Origin: Polynucleobacter sinensis
Lineage (GTDB): Bacteria; Pseudomonadota; Gammaproteobacteria; Burkholderiales; Burkholderiaceae
Direction: 5' to 3'
Assembly: GCF_001595985.1 (NCBI RefSeq)
Contig: NZ_LOJJ01000009.1
Location: forward strand, 1-64,000
DNA: 64,000 nt
The first letter of the stretch is position 1. Each line of letters starts with the position of its first letter. This document shows positions 8,786 to 16,036 of this stretch, one piece after another. Under the pieces are notes generated by a model. The model saw only the letters and a list, made by a program, of their open reading frames with translations, was not told the origin of the DNA and did not search any database. Both the position numbers and the translations under genes were made by a program.

Positions 8786-9581
8786 GGCCGTCCCCTTTCT
8801 GTGCTGGTGAAACAGATTTAGGTCCAGCTACCGAAATTGATCCCTTCATTCCCGCATCGTAATGGCCTGGTTGTAGGCATGCAAATTGCACTTTTCCAGA
8901 TTTCGTAAATTGCCAAATAATTTCACCTGTTTGACCAGCGCCTAAGGTAACCATGTTTGGCTCGGCATGCTCCATTTCTGGAAACTTCATCATCTGCTTA
9001 TAGTGCTCTTGTAGCTCTTGATCTGTACCAAGCACCATTTCATGTTTTGTTTTACCCAGATTCTTGACTACAAAATGGATAGTTTCGCCTTGCTTGACTT
9101 GAATACTACTAGGATTAAATCTCATGTTGTCTGTCATGCGAACTCTAATTGTTCGATTTACTTTGGCTGCAATACCCGGCTGTCCAACACTAGAATTTTC
9201 GCTGCCATGATCATGACCACCACTAGCGCCATGGTCATGAGACATTGCGCCCATGCCACCCATAGCCCCCATGCCTACGCCTGATCCATGCATCTTGTCA
9301 TGCATCGCCTTACATTGACTAGCACTCATCTCAGGATGCATTTGTTGACACATTGCCACCCTTTGTTCAGGAGTCATTTTTGCCATATTCTCGTGCATCG
9401 CCTTACATTGATCAGGACTCATTTCAGGATGCATTTTTTGACACATCGCTGCCATTGGATCTTGGTTCATGGCCCCTTGATTCATCATCCCCATACCGCC
9501 AGGTTGTGTTGCACCTTGCGCAAACACCAAACTAGATGCTGCCATCGCAATTGCTGCCAATGTAAATTGAATATTTTTCAT
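8766..9581 (-). CDS. cupredoxin with Met/His/Cys-rich repeat domain
   Basis: 271 residues, AAGGA site before the ATG. Signal peptide about 1–22. A Met-rich linker leads into two copies of a 31-residue repeat (starting at Ala45 and Ala76) with pattern M-C-x2-M-H-x2-M-x4-C-x2-M-H. A Gly/Met/His linker follows (S-H-D-H-G, G-H-D-H-G), then a plastocyanin-like domain (about 143–253). Type 1 copper ligands are visible as His180, Cys235, His240 and Met245. The tail is again His-rich. The protein is probably a periplasmic copper-binding or electron-transfer partner of the multicopper oxidase encoded 17 bases upstream. The repeats look like an added copper sponge. Confidence 0.88.
   Translation of the reverse strand: MKNIQFTLAAIAMAASSLVFAQGATQPGGMGMMNQGAMNQDPMAAMCQKMHPEMSPDQCKAMHENMAKMTPEQRVAMCQQMHPEMSASQCKAMHDKMHGSGVGMGAMGGMGAMSHDHGASGGHDHGSENSSVGQPGIAAKVNRTIRVRMTDNMRFNPSSIQVKQGETIHFVVKNLGKTKHEMVLGTDQELQEHYKQMMKFPEMEHAEPNMVTLGAGQTGEIIWQFTKSGKVQFACLQPGHYDAGMKGSISVAGPKSVSPAQKGDGHGSHQH
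9290..9450 (-). repeat. 93-base tandem repeat inside the cupredoxin gene
   Basis: The segment TGCATCGCCTTACATTGA recurs at 9301 and 9394 (+ strand), a period of 93 bases or 31 codons, with further similarity to both sides. The encoded units share M-C-x2-M-H-P-E-M-S-x2-Q-C-K-A-M-H. The codons have begun to diverge, so this is an older duplication rather than an assembly artefact. Confidence 0.8.
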
Positions 9582-9598
9582 TTTGTTTTCCTTAATTA

Positions 9599-11011
9599 TT
9601 AATGTCCAGAATGCCCATTGGGCTTTCTTACTTGCACTTCGATTTCTTTTGTAGAGCTTGGTCTTGTTGATTGCATAGGTTTTGCAGCATTTAGTTGCGT
9701 TGGAGCTGTAGGTAATGCGCCTTTGTAAGCCTCTGCCACCGTACCAGCCGGATGCTTATACCAACCCGGATCTGCATAATCGCCAGGCTTTTGATCCTTA
9801 CGTACTTTTAATACGCTAAACATACCACCCATCTCTACCGACCCAAAAGGACCCATACCCGTCATCATGCGAGCCGTGTTATCGGGAATAGGCATTTCCA
9901 TTTCAGACATATCGCCCATACCCCTTTCACCCATCACCATATAGTCAGGTATCAGACTGTTAATCTTCTTGCCAACACCCCGGTGATCAACGCCAATCAT
10001 GGTGGGGAGGTTATGCCCCATTGCATTCATGGTGTGGTGGCTCTTATGGCAATGGATCGCCCAGTCACCCTCTTCATCTGCAAGAAATTCAATTTGCCGC
10101 ATCTGCCCAACAGCCACATCAGTGGTTACCTCAGGCCAACGAGCAGTTTTTGGAACAGGGCCTCCATCAGTGCCTGTGACCGAAAACTCATGCCCATGAA
10201 GATGAATTGGATGATTAGTCATTGTTAAGTTTCCTACTCTGATTCGGACCTTGTCATTTAGGGCGACATTCAAAGAATCTATGCCAGGAAAAACGCGGCT
10301 ATTCCAGCTCCATATATTGAAGTCAACCATCGTGGCTACTTTTGGTGTGTAACTACCAGGATCAATGTCATATGAGCTCAATAAAAAACAAAAGTCCCTA
10401 TTAACATCATCAATAAGTGGATTTTGATCTTTAGGATGCGTAATCCACATACCCATCATTCCCATTGCCATCTGTGTCATTTCATCGGCATGGGGATGGT
10501 ACATAAATGTTCCCGGGCGGCGAGCAACAAACTCATACATGAAGGTTTTTCCGGGTGGAATACCTTTTTGAGTTAAGCCTGTTACACCATCCATACCATT
10601 TGGTAATCTTTGGCCATGCCAATGTACTGAAGTCTGCTCTGGTAACCGGTTAGTAACAAATATCCGAACTCGATCACCTTCCACCACTTCGATTGTTGGC
10701 CCAGGGCTTTGACCGTTGTAACCCCATAGGTGCGCCTTAAATCCAGGAGTCATTTCTCGCACTACTGGCTCAGCGACTAAATGAAACTCTTTAACGCCTT
10801 CATTCATTCTCCAGGGCAATGTCCAGCCATTTAAGGTAACAACTGGATTGTATGGGCGACCTGTACTAGGTGTTAATGGTGGCATCGTATTAGCGTTTAC
10901 CTGCGTCACTAATTCTGGGGCACCAGATAAGGCATAGCGGCCAACTGCTGCAACCGCGACAGCACCGCCAGCAATACCGGCATATTTAAAAAAATCTCTT
11001 CTTGAACTCAT
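9599..11011 (-). CDS. periplasmic multicopper oxidase
   Basis: 470 residues with a Tat signal (S-R-R-D-F-F-K-Y, then a hydrophobic Ala/Gly stretch). The four copper-binding blocks are present: H-W-H-G-Q-R near 130, H-P-H-A-D-E about 40 residues later, H-P-I-H-L-H-G-H-E-F in the C-terminal cupredoxin, and H-C-H-x3-H-x4-M near 320, so type 1, 2 and 3 centres can form. Such enzymes oxidise Cu+ to the less toxic Cu2+ in the periplasm (CopA/CueO role). A Met-rich stretch near 350–400 (M-G-E-R-G-M-G-D-M, M-M-T-G-M-G) may be a Cu+ docking site. Whether to name it copA or cueO cannot be settled by eye. Confidence 0.92.
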   Translation of the reverse strand: MSSRRDFFKYAGIAGGAVAVAAVGRYALSGAPELVTQVNANTMPPLTPSTGRPYNPVVTLNGWTLPWRMNEGVKEFHLVAEPVVREMTPGFKAHLWGYNGQSPGPTIEVVEGDRVRIFVTNRLPEQTSVHWHGQRLPNGMDGVTGLTQKGIPPGKTFMYEFVARRPGTFMYHPHADEMTQMAMGMMGMWITHPKDQNPLIDDVNRDFCFLLSSYDIDPGSYTPKVATMVDFNIWSWNSRVFPGIDSLNVALNDKVRIRVGNLTMTNHPIHLHGHEFSVTGTDGGPVPKTARWPEVTTDVAVGQMRQIEFLADEEGDWAIHCHKSHHTMNAMGHNLPTMIGVDHRGVGKKINSLIPDYMVMGERGMGDMSEMEMPIPDNTARMMTGMGPFGSVEMGGMFSVLKVRKDQKPGDYADPGWYKHPAGTVAEAYKGALPTAPTQLNAAKPMQSTRPSSTKEIEVQVRKPNGHSGH

Positions 11012-11023
11012 TATTTTTCCTTA

Positions 11024-12460
11024 TCAATGTCCGGCAGGGTTTGCTAACATCCCCGCCCCAGTAACGCTAGGCACCTGGAGTATTGTTGGTCTGCCAATTA
11101 AGGAGGACTGCAAAGCAGCATCTGTTAACCAAAATTGTTGCTGAGCATTAATTGCTGCAATTACTGCAGAGACCTGATCTCTTGAGTCGGCAATCAACTC
11201 AAAGACACCAATAATCATGCCGTTATAGCGAAGCTGACTTTCTTCAGCGATGGCTTTGCGTACAGGTATTACTTCTTTTCGATAGTGTTGGGATATATCG
11301 TATGCAGTTCGATAGGCCGAGTAAGTCTCCCTCAAATTGGAACTAGCGTTTCGAGTAACGCCCTCTAGCCGATTAAATGCGGCTAAAGTTTGGGCATTCA
11401 TGGCATCCCTACTCATATTTCCCCAATCGAAAATTGGTAGTCGAATCGAAATTTCATAGCCCTGCTTTGGGGTACTCTCTCCAGTAGATGAATTAAATTT
11501 AGTGCCGCGATCAAAGCCTAATTCAATATCGGTAAAACTAGTGATGTTGTTAAGCCCCTGAGCTTTCGCTGCCGCCTCTAAAGTTGCTGTAGCCAAGCGT
11601 ATATCTAGCCGCTCTACACCGGCTTGCTGCGCAATAAATTCAGTATTCGGCGGTTGCTTAGGTAGATCAGGTAAGCGATCTGGCAATTTCAGTTCTTTTG
11701 CCTGAGCTTCACTTAGCCCAAGAGCACGAACAAGCTCCTCCCTACGGCTTACTGAAGTCTGTTTTGCATTAGCAAACTGCGTGGCCGAGTCTGCATAAAA
11801 AGCTTGCTGCCTTGCACGAGTAATCTTATTGAGATTACCTACCGCCTCCATGCGCCTTGCTAGCTCAGCACTTGCTTCTGCACTTCGAAAAACTTGATCG
11901 GCATATTTGAGGGATTGCTCTGCTGCAACTGCACGAACCCAAGCCTGGCGAACCAAAGTAACTTGATCAATGATTTCGGTAGTTAAACGCAATTGAGCTT
12001 GTTCAATTCGCTTATCAGCTATTCCTTTGCGTTGAGGCAAAGTAATCAGATCTAATAATCCAAATACAAACCAGCGATTAAATTCGATCTCTGGACTAGT
12101 AACCATTCGCTCAAAAGCAAAATAAGGATTAGACATTCTGCCTGCTTGGGCAGCAGACGCTGCTTCAGACCAATTCTGGGCAATGAGTGCTTGAACAGCT
12201 GGACTATTAATTAAGGCAAGCTGAACAGCATCGCTTTGATTTAAATTCTTTGCCAGTAGCTGCTGGGCTCTTCCCTGAAGAACATCTCGCTCATCTGACG
12301 ATTTTGCTAAAACAACCTGGCCATTAGTAAATTTACTCGAATCCAGATTCGTTTTTTGTAAGGCCTCATCAATATTGACGCTAGCGCATCCAGTAAGAGC
12401 ACTCACGAATAAGATTGATACGAGTTTGTATCGCTTAGCGAAAGGAATGGTCATCATCAT
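11024..12460 (-). CDS. TolC-family outer-membrane factor (CusC-like)
   Basis: 478 residues. The start is one of three successive ATG codons overlapping the stop of the preceding gene, with a G-rich ribosome site. A lipobox L-T-G-C puts the lipidated Cys near 25. Two outer-membrane-efflux-protein repeats follow, rich in Ala/Gln heptads, with the usual A-W-V-R-A-V-A-A and R-L-D-I-R-L-A segments. These proteins trimerise into an outer-membrane duct. The usual RND pump and adaptor (CusBA/CzcBA) are absent from the cluster, so the partner is either elsewhere or the ABC–adaptor system at the window's left edge. Confidence 0.86.
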   Translation of the reverse strand: MMMTIPFAKRYKLVSILFVSALTGCASVNIDEALQKTNLDSSKFTNGQVVLAKSSDERDVLQGRAQQLLAKNLNQSDAVQLALINSPAVQALIAQNWSEAASAAQAGRMSNPYFAFERMVTSPEIEFNRWFVFGLLDLITLPQRKGIADKRIEQAQLRLTTEIIDQVTLVRQAWVRAVAAEQSLKYADQVFRSAEASAELARRMEAVGNLNKITRARQQAFYADSATQFANAKQTSVSRREELVRALGLSEAQAKELKLPDRLPDLPKQPPNTEFIAQQAGVERLDIRLATATLEAAAKAQGLNNITSFTDIELGFDRGTKFNSSTGESTPKQGYEISIRLPIFDWGNMSRDAMNAQTLAAFNRLEGVTRNASSNLRETYSAYRTAYDISQHYRKEVIPVRKAIAEESQLRYNGMIIGVFELIADSRDQVSAVIAAINAQQQFWLTDAALQSSLIGRPTILQVPSVTGAGMLANPAGH

Positions 12461-12774
12461 TTAACCCCCTCGTGATGATTTCTTGAATGCCCTTCGCTTG
12501 TTGGCACCGTATCAGCCTGAGCAGCTTCTTTGGCATACGCTTTCCATCCGCCGATCTTTTGGACGGTAGCGTTAGCCTGCTTCCAAGGAATGATCTCCTC
12601 CTCCGAATAAGGCTGATAATTTTTAAATACTGACGTGTACTGCAGCGACTCGGCAATAGACTTTGCCGAAGAACCATTTACCGCCGCATCTTGCGCCGAT
12701 GCAACTGGACTACCTAGTAATGTGAGCGCTAATAGAAACATTCCATTGCCCCACATGCTTTTAAACATGCTCAT
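12457..12774 (-). CDS. small secreted protein of the copper cluster, unknown
   Basis: 105 residues from the ATG at 12774, which has GGAGAA six bases upstream; an in-frame start 30 bases earlier has less support and would spoil the signal peptide. A signal peptide (about 1–27, ending V-A-S-A-Q) precedes a mature part with S-L-Q-Y-T-S-V-F-K-N-Y-Q-P-Y and W-K-Q-A-N-A-T-V, ending in a His-containing tail (H-S-R-N-H-H-E-G). I do not recognise a named family, though short proteins of this kind occur next to CusC-like genes in Burkholderiales. It overlaps the TolC-like gene by four bases, which suggests co-translation and perhaps a joint role at the outer membrane. Confidence 0.7.
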   Translation of the reverse strand: MSMFKSMWGNGMFLLALTLLGSPVASAQDAAVNGSSAKSIAESLQYTSVFKNYQPYSEEEIIPWKQANATVQKIGGWKAYAKEAAQADTVPTSEGHSRNHHEGVK

Positions 12775-12797
12775 AATTTCTCCAATAGACAAACGTA

Positions 12798-12814
12798 GCG
12801 ACAAGACTTGTCGC
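12798..12814. promoter_or_regulatory. 17-base perfect palindrome upstream of the TolC unit
   Basis: GCGACAAGACTTGTCGC is a perfect inverted repeat with a one-base centre. It lies 24 bases upstream of the small secreted gene, between it and the Cys/His-rich gene. It could be an operator or a short RNA hairpin between two cistrons. It does not match the CueR operator I know. Confidence 0.45.
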
Positions 12815-12840
12815 CAAAATCTACTTACTACTGAGGAAAT

Positions 12841-13209
12841 TTAAATCCGAGGGGGTTTGTAAATATTGCCTAGCGATTGGCCGAGGGCCAAAGTAGGAGC
12901 GTAAGGTAGTAGATTGTCCGCATACTGCAATGGAGCAATCGCGGAAGAAGAGGCTGTTAAATCAGCAATACCAACGCAGCACTGAGAAGCGGTATGGCAC
13001 TTTGTAGCCACTTTCTTTGCCGACTTTTCTATCGATGAAGTGCAATCGTTACATTGCTTATGCTGCATATGAGAGTCAGCATTATCAGCATGAGTCGCAG
13101 CTTGGGACTGGTGCGCATGGTGTAGATCGGAAACGAATACGGGCATACTAGCCGCATGAATCAGGCTAATAAAAAAACTTAAGCATAAGAAAACGCATAC
13201 TTTCCGCAT
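12841..13209 (-). CDS. Cys/His-rich secreted protein (DUF2946-like)
   Basis: 122 residues. A signal peptide (about 1–20) leads to a mature part with H-H-A-H-Q-S, H-A-D-N-A-D-S-H-M-Q-H-K-Q-C-N-D-C, then K-C-H-T-A-S-Q-C-C-V-G, and an end Y-K-P-P-R-I. The C-x2-C and C-C pairs with histidines and the Pro-Pro-Arg tail are like the DUF2946 small proteins that often open copper clusters, but I am not certain of the family. It is the first gene of the minus-strand copper run. No ordinary Shine-Dalgarno is visible before its ATG, and a promoter lies immediately upstream. Confidence 0.65.
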   Translation of the reverse strand: MRKVCVFLCLSFFISLIHAASMPVFVSDLHHAHQSQAATHADNADSHMQHKQCNDCTSSIEKSAKKVATKCHTASQCCVGIADLTASSSAIAPLQYADNLLPYAPTLALGQSLGNIYKPPRI

Positions 13210-13215
13210 TTCTTA

Positions 13216-13244
13216 ACATTACACTGAATTTGGCGTTTTGTCAG
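13216..13244 (-). promoter_or_regulatory. sigma70-type promoter of the copper run
   Basis: On the minus strand CTGACA (-35, 13244–13239) and TAATGT (-10, 13221–13216) are separated by 17 bases. Predicted initiation falls at or within a base or two of the ATG at 13209, so the first message would be nearly leaderless. Confidence is limited because the promoter is short and untested. Confidence 0.45.
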
Positions 13245-13420
13245 CCTCACCCTTCACTTTTTTGAGTCTAGGCATTAACTTATTAAGCTATTGAGGCTAT
13301 AAACCCAAGCAAATTCAAGAAGATGTGAATAATCCATTGGGTTTGGGAAGGTGCGTTTATCGTAAAGTGCTACAAGAAACCCCACCATCCCCACCGAAGA
13401 GATAGTAGATACGAAAATCC

Positions 13421-14689
13421 ATGTCAGATAAAGCCACCAAACTCAATGCCCAGTGCAACTGCATCAGCGTTGACAAGCAGAAACTAGATATTGAGGTTCA
13501 TCGCCTTATTAGTGATCTGGAGCTTGCTGATTCAACCGCTACAACGATAGGCTCGATGCTCTCAAGTAGCGGAGTATTTATTGACAAAGCCGCCTTAGAT
13601 CAGATGAAAGCATTAGTAAAGGCGGTCTATAAAGTTTGCGAAATGCCTTTATTTCAAAAATTAGTTCTTGAGCAAGCTCCATTGATTGCTAAGCATCAAC
13701 AAAGTACAAGTGGTGTTTTTTATGGATTTGATTTTCACCTAGGGGTAAATGGCCCGCAATTAATTGAAATCAATACCAATGCAGGCGGCGCTATGATTTC
13801 TGCCCTTGAAATTGGGGCATCGAAAAATTGCTGTGAGCCAGTAGAGAGACGCTTGGGAGTAAGAAATATGCCCAATGAAATTTATGAGACTTTTCTGGAT
13901 ATGTTTACCCAGGAGTGGAGGTCCTTCAATAAGGATCCTTCTGCCCAATTAAAGACAATTGCAATCGTTGATGAGAATCCAACTGAACAATTCTTATATC
14001 CTGAGTTTCAACTCTTCCAAGCCCTGTTTCAAAAGCATGGAATCACGACAATCATCACCTCTCCAGACGGCCTCACCATTAAAGACAAAAAGGTTTACTT
14101 CGGTAAAATTCAAATTGACTTAATCTACAACCGAACGACTGACTTTTATTTTCAAGATTCGTCATACGAAGTGCTTAGAGACGCTTATCTTCAAGATTAT
14201 GCGGCTATCACCCCAAACCCCTTTAATCATGCAGTATTTGCCAATAAAGATAACCTTTGCATCTTAAGCAATCGGGAACATCTTGACTCCCTAGGGGTTG
14301 ACTTGTCTATACAAGAAATACTCCTGAGTCACATTCCGGAGACTGTAAAAGTTTCCTCTAAAAACGAAGAATCTCTTTGGACCAATCGTAAAGAGTACTT
14401 TTTCAAGCCCAGTCAAGGCTATGGGAGTCGCGCTGTATATCGCGGAGATAAATTAACTAAAGGCGTATGGGGTCAAATTAAGGATAAAAGCTATATTGCA
14501 CAAAAAGTAATTCCACCAAGCAAACGAACCATCAAGATTGATGGCAATGAGGCTGATCTTAAAGTCGATATTAGGGATTATGTCTTTGAAGGTAACTCAC
14601 TCATTTCAGTAACACGTATATACCAAGGACAAACTACAAACTTAAGAACCTTGGGGGGCGGCTTCTCGCCTCTTTATAGCATTGACTAA
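13421..14689 (+). CDS. ATP-grasp-like protein of unknown function
   Basis: 422 residues, divergent from the copper run. No signal peptide. The N-terminal half holds G-x-D-F-H-L-G-V-N-G-P-Q-L-I-E-I-N-T-N-A-G-G-A, a metal/nucleotide-binding type E-I-N-T-N segment; the C-terminal half holds D-L-I-Y-N-R-T-T-D-F near 235, F-K-P-S-Q-G-Y-G-S-R-A near 330, and a late K-x-D-I-R-D-Y-V-F plus N-L-R-T-x-G-G-G. The order of these blocks resembles circularly permuted ATP-grasp ligases such as glutathionylspermidine synthase-type enzymes. The product might ligate an amine or amino acid to a carboxylate, but no substrate can be named. C-N-C near the start and C-C near 140 are noted. Confidence 0.6.
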   Translation: MSDKATKLNAQCNCISVDKQKLDIEVHRLISDLELADSTATTIGSMLSSSGVFIDKAALDQMKALVKAVYKVCEMPLFQKLVLEQAPLIAKHQQSTSGVFYGFDFHLGVNGPQLIEINTNAGGAMISALEIGASKNCCEPVERRLGVRNMPNEIYETFLDMFTQEWRSFNKDPSAQLKTIAIVDENPTEQFLYPEFQLFQALFQKHGITTIITSPDGLTIKDKKVYFGKIQIDLIYNRTTDFYFQDSSYEVLRDAYLQDYAAITPNPFNHAVFANKDNLCILSNREHLDSLGVDLSIQEILLSHIPETVKVSSKNEESLWTNRKEYFFKPSQGYGSRAVYRGDKLTKGVWGQIKDKSYIAQKVIPPSKRTIKIDGNEADLKVDIRDYVFEGNSLISVTRIYQGQTTNLRTLGGGFSPLYSID

Positions 14690-15208
14690 GATTGATACGA
14701 TTTAAGACACAATTTAAATTTCTATCTTCTTTAATTCTGAAATTGTAATTAAATGAGTTCAGTTACTAGAATTGCAGTGACTACTTCTGGCCGGACTCGG
14801 CCGGTCAAATCCCTAAAAATAGTCTCATTTGACTGTCTGCAATAGGTTAAGAAGAAGATGGAGAATAGGCAGAAAAAAGGAGCTGACAGATGCCAAGTTG
14901 AATAGATTGATGGGACAGTTAAATTTACTTATCTTTAAGCTTGAAAATGTCTATTGGGAAAAATTTTCTGATTAAGATCAAATACTCTCCCTTTGCGAAA
15001 AATGTAAATAGTCGACTGAATTTAGTAAATTTGTTTACAAAAAATTTAATTAATAGTAAAGTACGCTCGTTAAGTTATTGTTGAATAGGGCATTAGATTA
15101 TTTATTTACATTTTTGGGGTGTATAACCCTTCTAAGTACTGAGTTTTTCAGTTGTGGAAATGTAAAAAGCCCTTCTTACAAGGGCTTTTTATTTATCTGC
15201 AAATAGAT
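14690..15208. other. 519-base AT-rich stretch without a gene
   Basis: No reading frame with a credible start and ribosome site was found on either strand. It contains a GC hairpin at 14788–14805 (arms CTGGCCG and CGGCCGG around GACT, including one G-T pair), a small palindrome GTAAATTTGTTTAC near 15025, and the terminator at 15164–15190. The base composition is much more AT-rich than the flanking genes, as at an island boundary. Confidence 0.6.
15164..15190. terminator. bidirectional intrinsic terminator at the queF end
   Basis: Arms AAAAAGCCCTT (15164–15174) and AAGGGCTTTTT (15180–15190) pair over 11 bases around a five-base loop, with T-runs on both strands. It lies 18 bases beyond the queF stop and would end queF transcripts as well as anything coming from the left. 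Confidence 0.88.
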
Positions 15209-16036
15209 TTACTGTCTTGCATGTCTAGTGTTATCTGGCCAAGGTGCGTTGTAGTCTGTACGGAAGGGGTTAATGTCTAGCCCGCCGCGACGAGTGTAGC
15301 GCGCATATACGGAGAGCTTCTCAGGTTTGCATTGACGCTTGATATCGCAAAAAATAGTTTCGACGCAGTGTTCATGAAATTCACCCTGTTGCCTAAATCC
15401 AATGAGGTAACGCAACAAACCCTCCTCCAAAATTGGCCTACCCTGGTAACGAATTTCCACGCTAGCCCAATCGGGTTGTCCAGTAACGGGGCAATTAGAT
15501 TTAAGTAAATGAGAGACTAGGCACTGCTCAATTGGCCCAAAAGATTCATTTACGACGAGCATTGCTGGATCTGAAATTTCCTGGGGATCAATTTCAATAT
15601 CGAGGCGATCCATTAACACGCCACTCATTTCTTGAATGCCCTTTTTGGCGGCGATCTCAGGAGAAAGGATGCGAGTTGATATTTTGCTTCCGGCAACTGC
15701 TGAAAGATCGGCAATCATCGTTTCGCGTAGCGCTTCCTCATCTTCAAATCGCGCGTTATTTAGGCTATTGAGATAAAGCTTGAATGATTTGGATTCAATC
15801 ATATTAGGTGAGTCTGCTGGAACTTGAAATTCCGCTAAAGCAATTTGAGGTTTACCTTTTGGATTAAGCCAACTCAGCTCAAATGCATTCCAAATATCAG
15901 TGCCTACAAAAGGCAATACTTGATTGGGTTTGATATTGAGTTTGAGACGATTCTCAGAACGCGGAATGGGAAAGAGCAAGCTCGGATCGTATTGATCGGG
16001 ATATTGAGTTGCCTGGCCAAGTAGGATTGTGGACAT
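15209..16036 (-). CDS. queF: NADPH-dependent 7-cyano-7-deazaguanine reductase
   Basis: 275 residues, the long two-lobed QueF form. The active-site segment N-C-P-V-T-G-Q-P-D-W (nucleophilic Cys about 182) and the substrate-contact segment E-F-H-E-H-C-V-E are present. The enzyme reduces the nitrile preQ0 to preQ1 in the cytoplasm for queuosine in tRNA. Its ATG overlaps the TAA of the upstream nucleotidase gene in a TAATG junction, so the two are coupled. An intrinsic terminator follows. Confidence 0.95.
   Translation of the reverse strand: MSTILLGQATQYPDQYDPSLLFPIPRSENRLKLNIKPNQVLPFVGTDIWNAFELSWLNPKGKPQIALAEFQVPADSPNMIESKSFKLYLNSLNNARFEDEEALRETMIADLSAVAGSKISTRILSPEIAAKKGIQEMSGVLMDRLDIEIDPQEISDPAMLVVNESFGPIEQCLVSHLLKSNCPVTGQPDWASVEIRYQGRPILEEGLLRYLIGFRQQGEFHEHCVETIFCDIKRQCKPEKLSVYARYTRRGGLDINPFRTDYNAPWPDNTRHARQ

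Noticed and set aside
9288..9602. His-rich frame on the + strand opposite the cupredoxin gene
   Set aside because: It is a shadow of the Met/His repeats on the coding strand; no start signals.
12435..12677. Alternative frame with basic residues over the small secreted gene
   Set aside because: Out-of-frame shadow; the in-frame gene has a clean signal peptide and ribosome site.
14831..14960. Short frames of 15–21 codons in the gene-free stretch
   Set aside because: No ribosome sites and no recognisable sequence; lengths expected by chance.
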